Assembly: GCF_016125515.1 (NCBI RefSeq)
Contig: NZ_WGLO01000019.1
Location: forward strand, 1 to 64,000
Origin: Hyphomonas sp.
GTDB taxonomy: Bacteria > Pseudomonadota > Alphaproteobacteria > Caulobacterales > Hyphomonadaceae
Reading direction: 5' to 3'
DNA length: 64,000 nucleotides
Numbering within the stretch: the stretch's first letter is position 1; every line of letters begins with the position of its first letter. Position numbers and translations under genes: made by a program. Shown here piece by piece: positions 26,346-34,290 of this stretch. The notes beneath the pieces were generated by a model, which was not told the origin of the DNA, ran no database searches, and was given only the letters and a program-made list of their open reading frames with translations.

Positions 26346-27710
26346 ATGAGCGACATGCCCTCCCGCCCCGGTGATCCTGAACGCAACCGCCTGACCGGCC
26401 GCCTCGTGCGCACGGCCCGGGTCGGCGCGAACCTGTCCGGCGCTGGCATGGCCTTCGCGGCCCAGTCCTTGTTCGGCGGGGAGGCGGGCGACGAGAAAAT
26501 CGCCAAGGCCCTCGCGGCGGCGCTCGGCAAATCCAAGGGGCCGCTGATGAAGGTCGCCCAGCTCCTGTCCACCGTGCCGGACCTGCTGCCCGCCGAATAC
26601 GCCGCCGAGTTCAGCCAGCTGCAGGCTGAGGCGCCCGCCATGGGCTGGCCTTTCGTCAAACGCCGCATGCGCGCCGAGCTCGGCCCCGGCTGGGAGGCGA
26701 AGTTTGCCAGTTTCACCCATGAGGCTGCCCATGCCGCTTCGCTCGGCCAGGTTCACCGCGCCACGCTGCATGACGGGCGCCAGGTCGCCTGCAAGCTGCA
26801 ATATCCTGATATGGCCAGCGCCGTGGAATCCGATATCGGCCAACTGCGCACACTGCTCGGCCTGTTCAAGCGGATGGACGGCTCGATCGATCCCGATGCC
26901 ATGGTCGAGGAAATCACCGACCGGCTGCGCGAGGAACTCGACTACGGGCGCGAGGCCAAGCACATGGCGCTGTATGGCGCGATGCTCGCCGACAAGACCT
27001 TCGTCACTTGTCCCGAACTGGTGCCCGACCTTTCCGCTGAACGCCTTCTCACCATGACCTGGCTGTCCGGCGACAAGCTAAGCGCCTTCGAGGACGCCCC
27101 GCAGGAAACCCGCAACCGGATCGCCGAGATGCTGTTCTGGACCTGGTGGGGCCCGATGAATTCTTACGCCGTCATCCACGGCGATCCCCATCTCGGCAAT
27201 TACCAGGTCACCGGCGGCGGCACCGGCATCAACCTCCTCGATTTCGGCTGCGTGCGGGTCTTCCCGGCGAAGTTCGTCGGCGGCGTGGTCGATCTCTACC
27301 GCGCGATGCGGTCGAACGATTTCGATGCTGCCTATGCCGCTTACGAAACCTGGGGCTTCGAAAACCTCTCCCGCGACCTTGTCGAGGTGCTGAACGTCTG
27401 GGCCCGTTTCATCTACGGCCCGATCATCGACGATCGCGTCCGTACCGTCGCCGACGGCGTGACCGCCGGCGAGTATGGCCGCAAGGAAGCCTTCCGCGTC
27501 CGCCAGCTCCTGAAAGAAAAGGGGCCCGTGAAGATCCCGCGCGAGTTCGTCTTTATGGACCGCGCCGCCATCGGCCTCGGCGCCGCCTATCTCCGCCTCG
27601 GTGCAGAGCTGAACTTCCACAAGCTTTTCGAGGAGAGCCTCGAAGGCTTCTCCATCGAAACCGTCGCCGCCCGTCAGGCGGACGCGCTCGCCGCCGCCAG
27701 CCTGACCTGA
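26346..27710 (+). CDS. ABC1/AarF (UbiB-like) atypical kinase family protein
   Basis: A 454-residue member of the ABC1/ADCK family, linked in other organisms to ubiquinone synthesis or lipid handling. The family motif normally read KxGQ is KVAQ here (in LMKVAQLLSTVPDLLPAEY), the alanine-rich loop is AAHAASLGQVHRA, and the kinase-like core has LDYGREAKH, VIHGDPHLGNY and LLDFGC. The ATG at 26346 is the first that leaves a normal N-terminus; the longer frame overlaps the divergent hydratase leader. No membrane helix is obvious at the C-terminus, unlike UbiB itself. Confidence 0.87.
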   Translation: MSDMPSRPGDPERNRLTGRLVRTARVGANLSGAGMAFAAQSLFGGEAGDEKIAKALAAALGKSKGPLMKVAQLLSTVPDLLPAEYAAEFSQLQAEAPAMGWPFVKRRMRAELGPGWEAKFASFTHEAAHAASLGQVHRATLHDGRQVACKLQYPDMASAVESDIGQLRTLLGLFKRMDGSIDPDAMVEEITDRLREELDYGREAKHMALYGAMLADKTFVTCPELVPDLSAERLLTMTWLSGDKLSAFEDAPQETRNRIAEMLFWTWWGPMNSYAVIHGDPHLGNYQVTGGGTGINLLDFGCVRVFPAKFVGGVVDLYRAMRSNDFDAAYAAYETWGFENLSRDLVEVLNVWARFIYGPIIDDRVRTVADGVTAGEYGRKEAFRVRQLLKEKGPVKIPREFVFMDRAAIGLGAAYLRLGAELNFHKLFEESLEGFSIETVAARQADALAAASLT

Positions 27711-27739
27711 GCTGACCCCAACCTCTTACCCCTTGTTCT

Positions 27740-27764
27740 CCCGGCGCAAGCCGGCGACCCAGAT
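27740..27764. repeat. Short dispersed palindromic repeat (REP-like)
   Basis: CCGGC-GCAA-GCCGG (27741-27754) followed by CGACCCAGA resembles the repeat at 6272-6300 (TCCCGGC, A-rich loop, GCCGGGA, TCCAG). It lies between the convergent ABC1 and P450 genes. Confidence 0.4.
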
Positions 27765-27810
27765 TTGAGCAAAGCCAGCCCGAAGGCTGCGTCCGGACGC
27801 CCGCGCAGCG

Positions 27811-29085
27811 TCAGTTCATCTTGAAGCGGATCGGCACGGTTTTCGGCCCGCAGACGAAGTTGGCCTGCGTGCGGGTCGGGGTGCCGGCCAGCTCGACCGA
27901 CTGGAGGCGCGGCAGCAGTTCCTCCCACAGGATGCGCATTTCCATCCGGCCGAGGTGCTGGCCGAGGCAGACATGCGCGCCATAGCCGAAGGCCACGTGC
28001 TTGTTCGGCGTGCGGTCGGCCTTGAACGTGTACGGATCATCGAACACGGCCTCGTCGCGGTTGCCCGAGGGATAGGACAGGAACAGCCAGTCGCCTTTCC
28101 GGATCGTCTTGCCCGACACTTCCGTATCGGCAGTCGCCGTGCGCATGAAGTGTTTCACCGGCGTCTCCCAGCGGATCGATTCCTCGACCATCGACGGGAT
28201 CAGCGACAGGTCGTTCTTCACCTTCCGGAACTCGCCTTGATTTTCCGCAATCGCCCACAGCGTTCCGGCCGTGGTGTTGGAGGTCGTGTCATGGCCGGCG
28301 GTGGCTGCGATGATGTAATAGCTCATCGCCTCCAGATGGCCGAGCGGTTGTCCGTGTACGGCGCCATTGGCGATCACGCTCGCAAGATCGTCGCGCGGAT
28401 TCTTGCGGCGGTCCTCGGTCATTGCGTTGAAATAGGTCATGAAATCGAAGATCGTGGCGTTCAGCATGTTCAGCGCTTCGCCCGCATCCTGCATGTCCTT
28501 GCCGCTGCGGTTCACATCGGGGTCCTGCGTGCCGAACAGTTCCTGGGTCAGCTTCAGCATGCGCGGCTCGTCGATCGCCGGCACGCCGAGCACTTCCATG
28601 ATCACGTGCAGCGGATAAAGGAAAGCGACATCGCGGGCGAAGTCGCACGCGTCGCCTTTCTCGGCCATCTGGTCGATGAAGCCGCGGGCGATCTCGCGGA
28701 TCCGGTCTTCCAGCTTGCGCAGGTTCTGCGGCATAAACCAGGACTGGGTCAGCCGGCGGTACTGCATGTGATCGGGGTTATCCATCTGCACCAGCGAGCG
28801 CAGGATATTCGGCGAGCCGCCCATCATTTCGCGCACCCGCTTGTCGGCCTCGATCGTTGTCAGCGTCGCGGAGCGGTCCTCATTGTGGAAGAGGTCGTTC
28901 TGGCGCTCTATGTTCAGGATGTCCGCATGACGGCTGACCACCCAGAACGGGTCGAAGCCCTCGACCTCGGCTACATCCAGCGGCGCATTCTGGCGCAGCC
29001 AGGCAAACGCCTTGTGCGACCTGCTCCAGTCCGCATAGGCCCTGGGATCAACGACATCATTTGCGATTTCAGCGGGTATGGCCAT
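27811..29085 (-). CDS. Cytochrome P450, resembling the terpineol P450 (CYP108) group
   Basis: A 424-residue soluble heme monooxygenase. The heme ligand is Cys373 in FGYGAHVCLGQHLGRMEM, the oxygen-activation motif is AATAGHDTTSN, and the ExxR pair is in MVEESIRWETP. The C-terminal block from EMRILWEELLPRLQSVEL to GPKTVPIRF closely resembles P450terp. GGAGG six bases before ATG 29085 decides the start; a longer frame crosses the operator candidate. The divergent TetR gene and the rubredoxin gene next to it suggest an inducible hydroxylation module. Redox partners other than rubredoxin are not seen nearby. Confidence 0.9.
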   Translation of the reverse strand: MAIPAEIANDVVDPRAYADWSRSHKAFAWLRQNAPLDVAEVEGFDPFWVVSRHADILNIERQNDLFHNEDRSATLTTIEADKRVREMMGGSPNILRSLVQMDNPDHMQYRRLTQSWFMPQNLRKLEDRIREIARGFIDQMAEKGDACDFARDVAFLYPLHVIMEVLGVPAIDEPRMLKLTQELFGTQDPDVNRSGKDMQDAGEALNMLNATIFDFMTYFNAMTEDRRKNPRDDLASVIANGAVHGQPLGHLEAMSYYIIAATAGHDTTSNTTAGTLWAIAENQGEFRKVKNDLSLIPSMVEESIRWETPVKHFMRTATADTEVSGKTIRKGDWLFLSYPSGNRDEAVFDDPYTFKADRTPNKHVAFGYGAHVCLGQHLGRMEMRILWEELLPRLQSVELAGTPTRTQANFVCGPKTVPIRFKMN

Positions 29086-29132
29086 GGGTTTCCTCCAGAG
29101 GTCAGGTCTTGTGGTTGCGATGTTCGTATCAC

Positions 29133-29151
29133 TTAGTTGATATACAACCAA
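29133..29151. promoter_or_regulatory. Candidate TetR operator between P450 and tetR
   Basis: TTAGTTG-ATATA-CAACCAA is an imperfect 19-base inverted repeat (six of seven arm bases match) near the middle of the 87-bp divergent intergenic region. Its size and place fit a TetR-family operator controlling both directions. No binding data are implied. Confidence 0.5.
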
Positions 29152-29172
29152 CAATTATGTTAGGGGTGCGAC

Positions 29173-29829
29173 ATGAAGGAAAGCAACACGCAGCTGGGCG
29201 CCCCGGCGCGCCGCATGACGCAGGCCGAACGGCGCGACCGGTCGGAGCGGGAGCTGATCGCGGCGGCCATCACGGTCGTGGCGGAGCAGGGGGTATCGGC
29301 CGCCACATTCGACATGATCGGCCGGGAAGCGGGCTTCTCGCGCGGTCTGGTCACCCAGCGGTTCGGCTCGAAGGACGGATTGATCCGGGCACTGATCAGC
29401 CACCTGCACGACTGGCAGGCTGACATCCTGGACGCCGGCCATGTCGAGGAGATGGACGGGCTGACGGCGCTGATCGCCTTCGTCCAACTGCACACCGACC
29501 ACCTGCGCGAGTCGCAGGAGGGCGACGCCTATTTCATGCTTCTCGCGGGCGCGGTGGCCGACCGGCTGGACACCCGCGCCGCCTTTGCCGAGTCGCATGA
29601 GGTGGAGCGCGCGCTCATCCGCGCCATCATCCGCCGGGGCCAGGCCAGCGGCCATATCCGGCCGGACATCGACGCCGATGCCGAGGCGCTGCTCGCCGGC
29701 TGTAGCCTGCTGGGCATCCGCATGCAGAACATGATCGATCCCGAATTCGACGCCCGCCCGGTCCGCGACGCGCTGATCGGGTCACTCCGTAGCCACCTCG
29801 CCCCCAGATCCGGAAAGGCCTCCCAATGA
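29173..29829 (+). CDS. TetR-family transcriptional regulator
   Basis: A 218-residue repressor. The DNA-binding domain lies at about 20-65 with ELIAAAITVVAEQGVSAATF, MIGREAGFSRGLVTQRFGSKDGL and the following helix. The rest is an alpha-helical ligand and dimer domain. It is divergent from the P450 gene and overlaps the rubredoxin start by four bases (ATGA). The layout predicts that it represses the P450 and its own operon until an inducer binds. Confidence 0.93.
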   Translation: MKESNTQLGAPARRMTQAERRDRSERELIAAAITVVAEQGVSAATFDMIGREAGFSRGLVTQRFGSKDGLIRALISHLHDWQADILDAGHVEEMDGLTALIAFVQLHTDHLRESQEGDAYFMLLAGAVADRLDTRAAFAESHEVERALIRAIIRRGQASGHIRPDIDADAEALLAGCSLLGIRMQNMIDPEFDARPVRDALIGSLRSHLAPRSGKASQ

Positions 29830-30002
29830 GCGAACCCTACAAGACCTGGCAGTGCCGGACCTGCGGCTATCTCTATGAGGAAGCGATCGGCGATCCCGGC
29901 GAAGGCCTCGCGCCCGGCACCCGCTGGGCCGACATTCCGGATGACTGGATCTGCCCGCTCTGCGGCACGCCGAAAGCCGAATTCGACATGGTCGAGATCT
30001 AG
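29826..30002 (+). CDS. Rubredoxin
   Basis: A 58-residue iron protein. Four cysteine ligands occur as CxxC twice: Cys10 and Cys13 in WQCRTCGYLYEEAIGDP, Cys43 and Cys46 in DDWICPLCGTPKAEF. The intervening GTRWADIPDDW is typical. Rubredoxins carry single electrons, for example from a reductase to alkane hydroxylase. It is translationally coupled to tetR through ATGA and lies near a divergent P450, which suggests an electron-transfer role for that module, though most bacterial P450s use ferredoxins. It overlaps the convergent PLA2-like gene by four bases. Confidence 0.95.
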   Translation: MSEPYKTWQCRTCGYLYEEAIGDPGEGLAPGTRWADIPDDWICPLCGTPKAEFDMVEI

Positions 30003-30790
30003 CGGGCCGCCACCCGCCGGCACTTGCCGCTGGCCGTTTCGCAATCCATCCGGTCAACGTCGATCAGGTCGCCGAACGGGTTGAGCGTCGCCGGGTCGTC
30101 CACCTTCAGGGTCAGCGCATAGGCGTCGCCGATATTGGCGGCGCTGCGGAACCACGAGAGGGACGTGCCCGCGCACAATGTCTTTGTTTCGCCCGGCTGG
30201 AGCGACAGCGACGAGACGCCGGGCGCCGTAGCCACCCATTCGCCCTTGGCATCATGCAGGGTCATCAAGTAGCGCAACTTGCGGTTCGAGGCATTGCGCG
30301 CCTCGGCGCAGGCTTCGAGGTGGCGCGTGCCATTGAGCCCTGCACTGACGGACTGGGACACGGCGCCGAACTGGCCTTCGGTCACCCCGCCCGGATAGAG
30401 CATGGAGCCGAAGCGGGAATTGACCGCCCGGTAATAGGTGTAGGCGGCGACCTCGCAGGCGGCATGCTGTCCCCCGGCTTGGGCCCTTGGGTATGTCGCG
30501 TCGCAGGCCTCGCGCATGTCGGCAAGGAAGTCAGCGTCGCAGACGCCCTGGTTCAGCGCGCCGGAGCGGTAACAGGCATCGTGGAACTTGCAGGCCTCCA
30601 GGAAGGGGCCATCCGGCACGATCGCATCCAGCACGTCCCGGCCTCCGCAGGCATCGAGGGTTTCGCGGGCGCCCAGCACCGAGGCGGAAACGACGGCATT
30701 GTCCCGGTAGCGCGGGTCGGCCAGCGCGGGGGCTGCGAGCGTGCTGGCGATCAGGGCGGCGGCAGGCAGGACACGGAGCATGGACCGCAT
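29999..30790 (-). CDS. Secreted phospholipase A2-like protein
   Basis: A 263-residue exported protein with signal peptide MRSMLRVLPAAALIASTLAAPALA. The core FLEACKFHDACYRSG (about 63-77) has the CxxHDxCY arrangement that carries the catalytic His-Asp pair of secreted phospholipases A2, and is followed by CDADFLADMREAC and ACEVAAYTYYRAV, the second long helix with disulfide-forming cysteines. A C-terminal beta-rich domain of about 110 residues follows. Hydrolysis of phospholipids is inferred from these residues. The gene is convergent with the rubredoxin gene and stands alone. Confidence 0.75.
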   Translation of the reverse strand: MRSMLRVLPAAALIASTLAAPALADPRYRDNAVVSASVLGARETLDACGGRDVLDAIVPDGPFLEACKFHDACYRSGALNQGVCDADFLADMREACDATYPRAQAGGQHAACEVAAYTYYRAVNSRFGSMLYPGGVTEGQFGAVSQSVSAGLNGTRHLEACAEARNASNRKLRYLMTLHDAKGEWVATAPGVSSLSLQPGETKTLCAGTSLSWFRSAANIGDAYALTLKVDDPATLNPFGDLIDVDRMDCETASGKCRRVAAR

Positions 30791-30863
30791 GGTTTGCGAT
30801 CCCCGATGGCAAATTCAAGGCATCCCTTGCAGTTGGCCCGGCAGAAGGTTTATCCCGCCCGCC

Positions 30864-31331
30864 ATGACCGATGATTTCAACCGCTACCAGACTACCGAAC
30901 TGCCGCCCGGCTACAGCCAACTCGCTTGGCATCGCGGCTTCGGCCGGCAGATCGGCCCTCTGTTTGAGAAGCGCGAGAACCGGCTGCTGACCCGAGCCTT
31001 CCGGGTGGAGGAGTATCACACCAACGGCATGCTCAACGCGCATGGCGGCATGCTGATGACCTTTGCCGACATGGCCTGGGGCGGGGCGGTGGAGCAGGAC
31101 GAGGACACCTGGTGGGTGACCGTGCGCCTGCTGTGCGACTTCCTCGCGGGCGCGCCGCTCGGCAGTTTTGTCGAGGGCAACGGCGTCGTGGTCGGCGTGC
31201 AGGACGACGTGATCACGGTCGAGGGCCGCATCCGGGTCGGCGACAAGACGGTCATGCGCGGCACCGGCATCTTCAAGATCATTCCCCGCCGCGAAGGCGC
31301 GCCGGGACGGGGCGCGGCCCCGGCGCCCTGA
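30864..31331 (+). CDS. PaaI-family (hotdog) thioesterase
   Basis: A 155-residue single hotdog-fold protein. The helix with the conserved motif is GMLNAHGGMLMTFADMAWG, matching the HGG[ML] and acidic residue of the PaaI group, which hydrolyse acyl-CoA thioesters. The strand RLLCDFLAGAPLGSFVEG follows. The ATG at 30864 is used since the longer frame overlaps the divergent PLA2-like gene. It is convergent with terC, six bases apart. Substrate unknown. Confidence 0.88.
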   Translation: MTDDFNRYQTTELPPGYSQLAWHRGFGRQIGPLFEKRENRLLTRAFRVEEYHTNGMLNAHGGMLMTFADMAWGGAVEQDEDTWWVTVRLLCDFLAGAPLGSFVEGNGVVVGVQDDVITVEGRIRVGDKTVMRGTGIFKIIPRREGAPGRGAAPAP

Positions 31332-31337
31332 CCGGGG

Positions 31338-32387
31338 TCAGGCGCGGTGGGCCCTGGCCTCCATGCCGGTTTTCCATAGCGAGAACAGGATGGCGCCGCC
31401 CAGCAGCGACACGGTCGCGATCAGTGACCATTGCGGCTCCAGATACGGCACCAGCTTCATCTCCTTGTAGAGCAGGAAGTTCCAGAAGATCTTCAGGCCG
31501 ATCAGGACCAGCACCAGCGACAAGCCATACTTCAGGTACTTGAACCGTTCCACCGCCGCCGAGAGCATGAAATACATCGAGCGCAGGCCGAGGATGGCGA
31601 AGATGTTCGAGGTGTAGACGATGAACGGGTCGCGCGTGACCGCAAAGATGGCGGGCACCGAGTCGACCGCGAAGATGATGTCCACCGCTTCGACCATCAG
31701 CAGGCAGAGCAGCAGCGGCGTCGCCCAGAGTACGGCCTTGCCGGTGACGGGGTGGGGCCGGCGCACGACGAAATTGTGGTTGTCGATGGTGTCGGTCACC
31801 CGCATCCGTTTGCGCAGGAATTTCAGGACAGGGTTCTGGTTGAGGTCCATCTCGTCATCGTCGCCAGCGCCCGACAGCAGCATCTTGCCGCCGGTGAAAA
31901 GCAGGAAAGCGGCAAAGATGTAGAGCACCCAGGTGAACTCGTTGACTACCGCAGCGCCGAGCGAGATGAAGATACCGCGGAACACGATGGCGCCGAGGAT
32001 GCCCCAGAACAGGACCCGGTGCTGGTATTCCCGCGGGACCGCGAAGAAGGTGAAGACGAGGCCGATGACGAAGATGTTGTCGAAGGCGAGGGCGGTTTCC
32101 AGCAGGTAACCGGTCGCGAACTGCATCGTGGCCTGAACGTTCAGGTTCTCGGGCTCGTTGTAGAAGGCCGGATCGGGCTCGTAGAAGAAATAGATGTAGG
32201 CGCCGAAGGCCACTGCCAGCGAGGCGAAGCAGGCCCACATGACGGCGCTCTTGGCCGGCGAGACGACGGCGTCCTTGCGGTTCAGGAGGCCGAGATCAAC
32301 CCAGAGAAGGCCGATGATGAGACCGAGGAAGGCAAGCCAAAGCCACAGGGGCTGGCCTGCGTAGGCGACAGTCACGATTTCAGGCAT
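31338..32387 (-). CDS. TerC/Alx-family integral membrane protein
   Basis: A 349-residue polytopic membrane protein with about nine helices. The family's paired acidic motifs are LLETALAFDNIFVIGLVF and LMVEAVDIIFAVDSVPAIFA, which probably bind a metal ion. TerC/Alx proteins are linked to tellurite resistance and manganese export. The ATG at 32387 starts the conserved MPEIVTVAYAGQPLWLWLAF; a longer frame runs back through the his leader. A stem GCATTTGC-GGCG-GCAAATGC (32451-32470) lies in its upstream region. Confidence 0.93.
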   Translation of the reverse strand: MPEIVTVAYAGQPLWLWLAFLGLIIGLLWVDLGLLNRKDAVVSPAKSAVMWACFASLAVAFGAYIYFFYEPDPAFYNEPENLNVQATMQFATGYLLETALAFDNIFVIGLVFTFFAVPREYQHRVLFWGILGAIVFRGIFISLGAAVVNEFTWVLYIFAAFLLFTGGKMLLSGAGDDDEMDLNQNPVLKFLRKRMRVTDTIDNHNFVVRRPHPVTGKAVLWATPLLLCLLMVEAVDIIFAVDSVPAIFAVTRDPFIVYTSNIFAILGLRSMYFMLSAAVERFKYLKYGLSLVLVLIGLKIFWNFLLYKEMKLVPYLEPQWSLIATVSLLGGAILFSLWKTGMEARAHRA

Positions 32388-32450
32388 GGGTGTCCAGAGG
32401 TCCGGAGAAGCGCGCCGCGTCAGCGCAAGTTCCGTGAGGGATCCGACATC

Positions 32451-32470
32451 GCATTTGCCGCCGCAAATGC
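32451..32470 (-). promoter_or_regulatory. Stem-loop in the terC upstream region
   Basis: Eight-base arms GCATTTGC and GCAAATGC around a four-base loop, 64 bases before the terC start. It would fold in the terC leader RNA. I do not see the conserved GGGGAGTAGC of the manganese-sensing yybP-ykoY riboswitch, so its role is open. Confidence 0.4.
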
Positions 32471-32562
32471 CAGAGGGGCCCGGCTCCAATTCCGTGGCAG
32501 AACGTAGTACGTCCCCGCGCCGGGTCAAGCGGCGGCGCTCAGGCCGGCGGGGCCGGGAGCGG

Positions 32563-32591
32563 TTGACTCCGGCCCGGCACGCCAGTATCCG
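32563..32591 (+). promoter_or_regulatory. Promoter of the his leader and hisS-hisZ-hisG
   Basis: TTGACT (32563-32568) and TATCCG (32586-32591) are spaced by 17 bases. Transcription would start at about 32598-32600, which coincides with the ATG of the leader peptide. Confidence 0.6.
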
Positions 32592-32599
32592 CCAGCGCC

Positions 32600-32635
32600 A
32601 TGAACGCCCATCTGTACCACCACCATTACGCATGA
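32600..32635 (+). CDS. hisL: Histidine leader peptide (candidate attenuation peptide)
   Basis: An 11-codon frame encodes MNAHLYHHHYA followed by TGA, with four histidine codons of which three are consecutive. It sits 173 bases before hisS, HisZ and HisG, the genes expected to respond to charged tRNA-His. There is no ribosome-binding site, but the promoter at 32563-32591 places the transcript start at or within two bases of this ATG, so translation would be leaderless. Leaderless leader peptides are known in alphaproteobacteria, for instance the trp leader of Sinorhizobium. Not experimentally shown here. Confidence 0.7.
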   Translation: MNAHLYHHHYA

Positions 32636-32808
32636 CGCGCCGGCGAGGCGCGAACCGGTCCGGCTGCGCCTCTGATAGTGTTCACTCCCCAGAACCGAAG
32701 CAGATGAGGCAGGCCAGGGCCGGGGCCCGCGCCCGTTCGACGTGCCGCCTTCCCATTCCGGCCCGCGACGTTTAAGCGGGCCCAGCCCGATACAGGACCC
32801 GACTGACT
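32636..32808 (+). promoter_or_regulatory. Candidate his attenuator region
   Basis: Directly after the leader stop codon, CGCGCC (32636-32641) can pair with GGCGCG (32647-32652). The overlapping GAGGCGC (32645-32651) can instead pair with GCGCCTC (32666-32672). The two stems exclude each other, as in attenuators. Closer to hisS, GGCCCGC and GCGGGCC can form a stem around GACGTTTAA. No stem is followed by a clear T-run, so termination may be Rho-dependent or control may be translational. Confidence 0.5.
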
Positions 32809-34290
32809 ATGAGCGACAAGGCCTCCCCGCCCGCCACCGGCAAGGATCTCGCCCGCAAGCCGCGCGGCTTTCCCGACAAGCGGGAAGGCCTGATCCATGC
32901 GCAGGCCCGGCTGGTGGAGACGGTCACCGGCGTTTACCGCCAGTGGGGTTTCGAGGCGCTCGATACCGGCGCGTTCGAATATGCCGACGCGCTCGGCAAG
33001 TTCCTGCCCGATGACGACCGGCCGAATGCCGGCGTGTTCGCCATCCAGGACGATGACGAACAATGGATGTCGCTGCGCTATGACCTGACCGCGCCGCTCG
33101 CCCGGTTCGTGGCGGAGCAGGGCCAGGGACTGGGCCGTCCGTTCCGGCGCTATGCGGCGGGCCCGGTCTGGCGCAACGAGAAGCCCGGCCCCGGCCGGTT
33201 CCGCGAATTCTGGCAGTGCGATGCCGATACGGTGGGCGCGTCCGGCTTCCATGCCGATGCCGAGATGATCGCGATGGGCGCCGAGGCCCTGCGTGCCATC
33301 GGCATGCGGGACGGCGAATTTGTCGTGCGCGTGAACACACGGCGGCTGCTGAACGGCGTGCTCGACTCTGTCGGCGCCGAGAAGGCCGAAACGCGCCTTG
33401 CGATCCTGCGCGCGCTCGACAAGCTGGACCGGCTGGGCGCTTCGGGCGTTGCCGACCTGCTCGGCGCGGGCCGCAAGGATGACAGCGGCGACTTTACCAA
33501 GGGCGCCGGGCTCGGCGCGGACGAGGTGAAGCGCGTGCTGGCCTTTGCCGAAGCGGGCGCTGCCACGCGGGCGGTGACGCTGGCCAACCTCGCCAAGGCG
33601 GCAGGATTTACCGACGAAGGCAAGGCGGGCCTTGCCGAACTCGAAGCCATCGCGCTGGCACTGGAAGCGCTTGGCGCGCCCGAGGACGATGTGAAGATCG
33701 ATCCGTCCGTGGTTAGAGGACTTGAATATTATACCGGCCCGGTCTTCGAGGCCGAGCTGCTGCGCGAGGTCACCGGCGAGGACGGCAAGACCTATCGGAT
33801 CGGTTCGATCGGCGGCGGCGGACGCTACGACGACCTCGTCGCGCGCTTCACGGGTGAGACGGTTCCAGCGACGGGGTTCTCCATCGGTATCTCGCGCCTC
33901 GCTGCGGCGCTGGCGATCCTGGGCGAGGGCGCAAAGCTCGACGGGCCGGTGGTCGTGCTCAATCTGGACAAGGACAATCCGGCGCTTGCGCTCGGCCTGG
34001 CGACAGAGCTGCGCCGAGCCGGCCTGCGCGCCGAGGCCTATATGGGCGCGTCGTCCATGAAGGCGCAGATGAAGTATGCCGACCGCCGCGCCTCGCCGGC
34101 CGTTGTCATCGTTGGCGGCGATGAGGTGGCGAAGGGCACAGTGACCATCAAGGATCTCGAGATGGGCGCGATGAAGGCCAAGGCCATCTCGTCGAATGAG
34201 GAATACCGCGACGCGCGGCCGGGCCAGATCGAGGTGCCGCGGGCCGAGATGGTTTCAGCCGTGCGCGCAATTGTCGAGGCGCAGCGATGA
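32809..34290 (+). CDS. hisS: Histidine-tRNA ligase
   Basis: A 493-residue class II aminoacyl-tRNA synthetase that charges tRNA-His. Motif 2 is VWRNEKPGPGRFREFWQCDAD (about 124-144), preceded by SLRYDLTAPLARFVA. The histidine-specific motif GLEYYTGPVFEA (about 304-315) and motif 3 in GSIGGGGRYDDLVARF are present. The anticodon-binding domain follows from PVVVLNLDKDN. It is the first gene of hisS-hisZ-hisG, with hisZ overlapping its stop. AGGA lies about ten bases before the ATG. Confidence 0.96.
   Translation: MSDKASPPATGKDLARKPRGFPDKREGLIHAQARLVETVTGVYRQWGFEALDTGAFEYADALGKFLPDDDRPNAGVFAIQDDDEQWMSLRYDLTAPLARFVAEQGQGLGRPFRRYAAGPVWRNEKPGPGRFREFWQCDADTVGASGFHADAEMIAMGAEALRAIGMRDGEFVVRVNTRRLLNGVLDSVGAEKAETRLAILRALDKLDRLGASGVADLLGAGRKDDSGDFTKGAGLGADEVKRVLAFAEAGAATRAVTLANLAKAAGFTDEGKAGLAELEAIALALEALGAPEDDVKIDPSVVRGLEYYTGPVFEAELLREVTGEDGKTYRIGSIGGGGRYDDLVARFTGETVPATGFSIGISRLAAALAILGEGAKLDGPVVVLNLDKDNPALALGLATELRRAGLRAEAYMGASSMKAQMKYADRRASPAVVIVGGDEVAKGTVTIKDLEMGAMKAKAISSNEEYRDARPGQIEVPRAEMVSAVRAIVEAQR

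Noticed and set aside
32388-32599. Manganese-sensing yybP-ykoY riboswitch before terC
   Set aside because: TerC/Alx genes often carry one, but the conserved GGGGAGTAGC element is absent; only a simple stem is visible.
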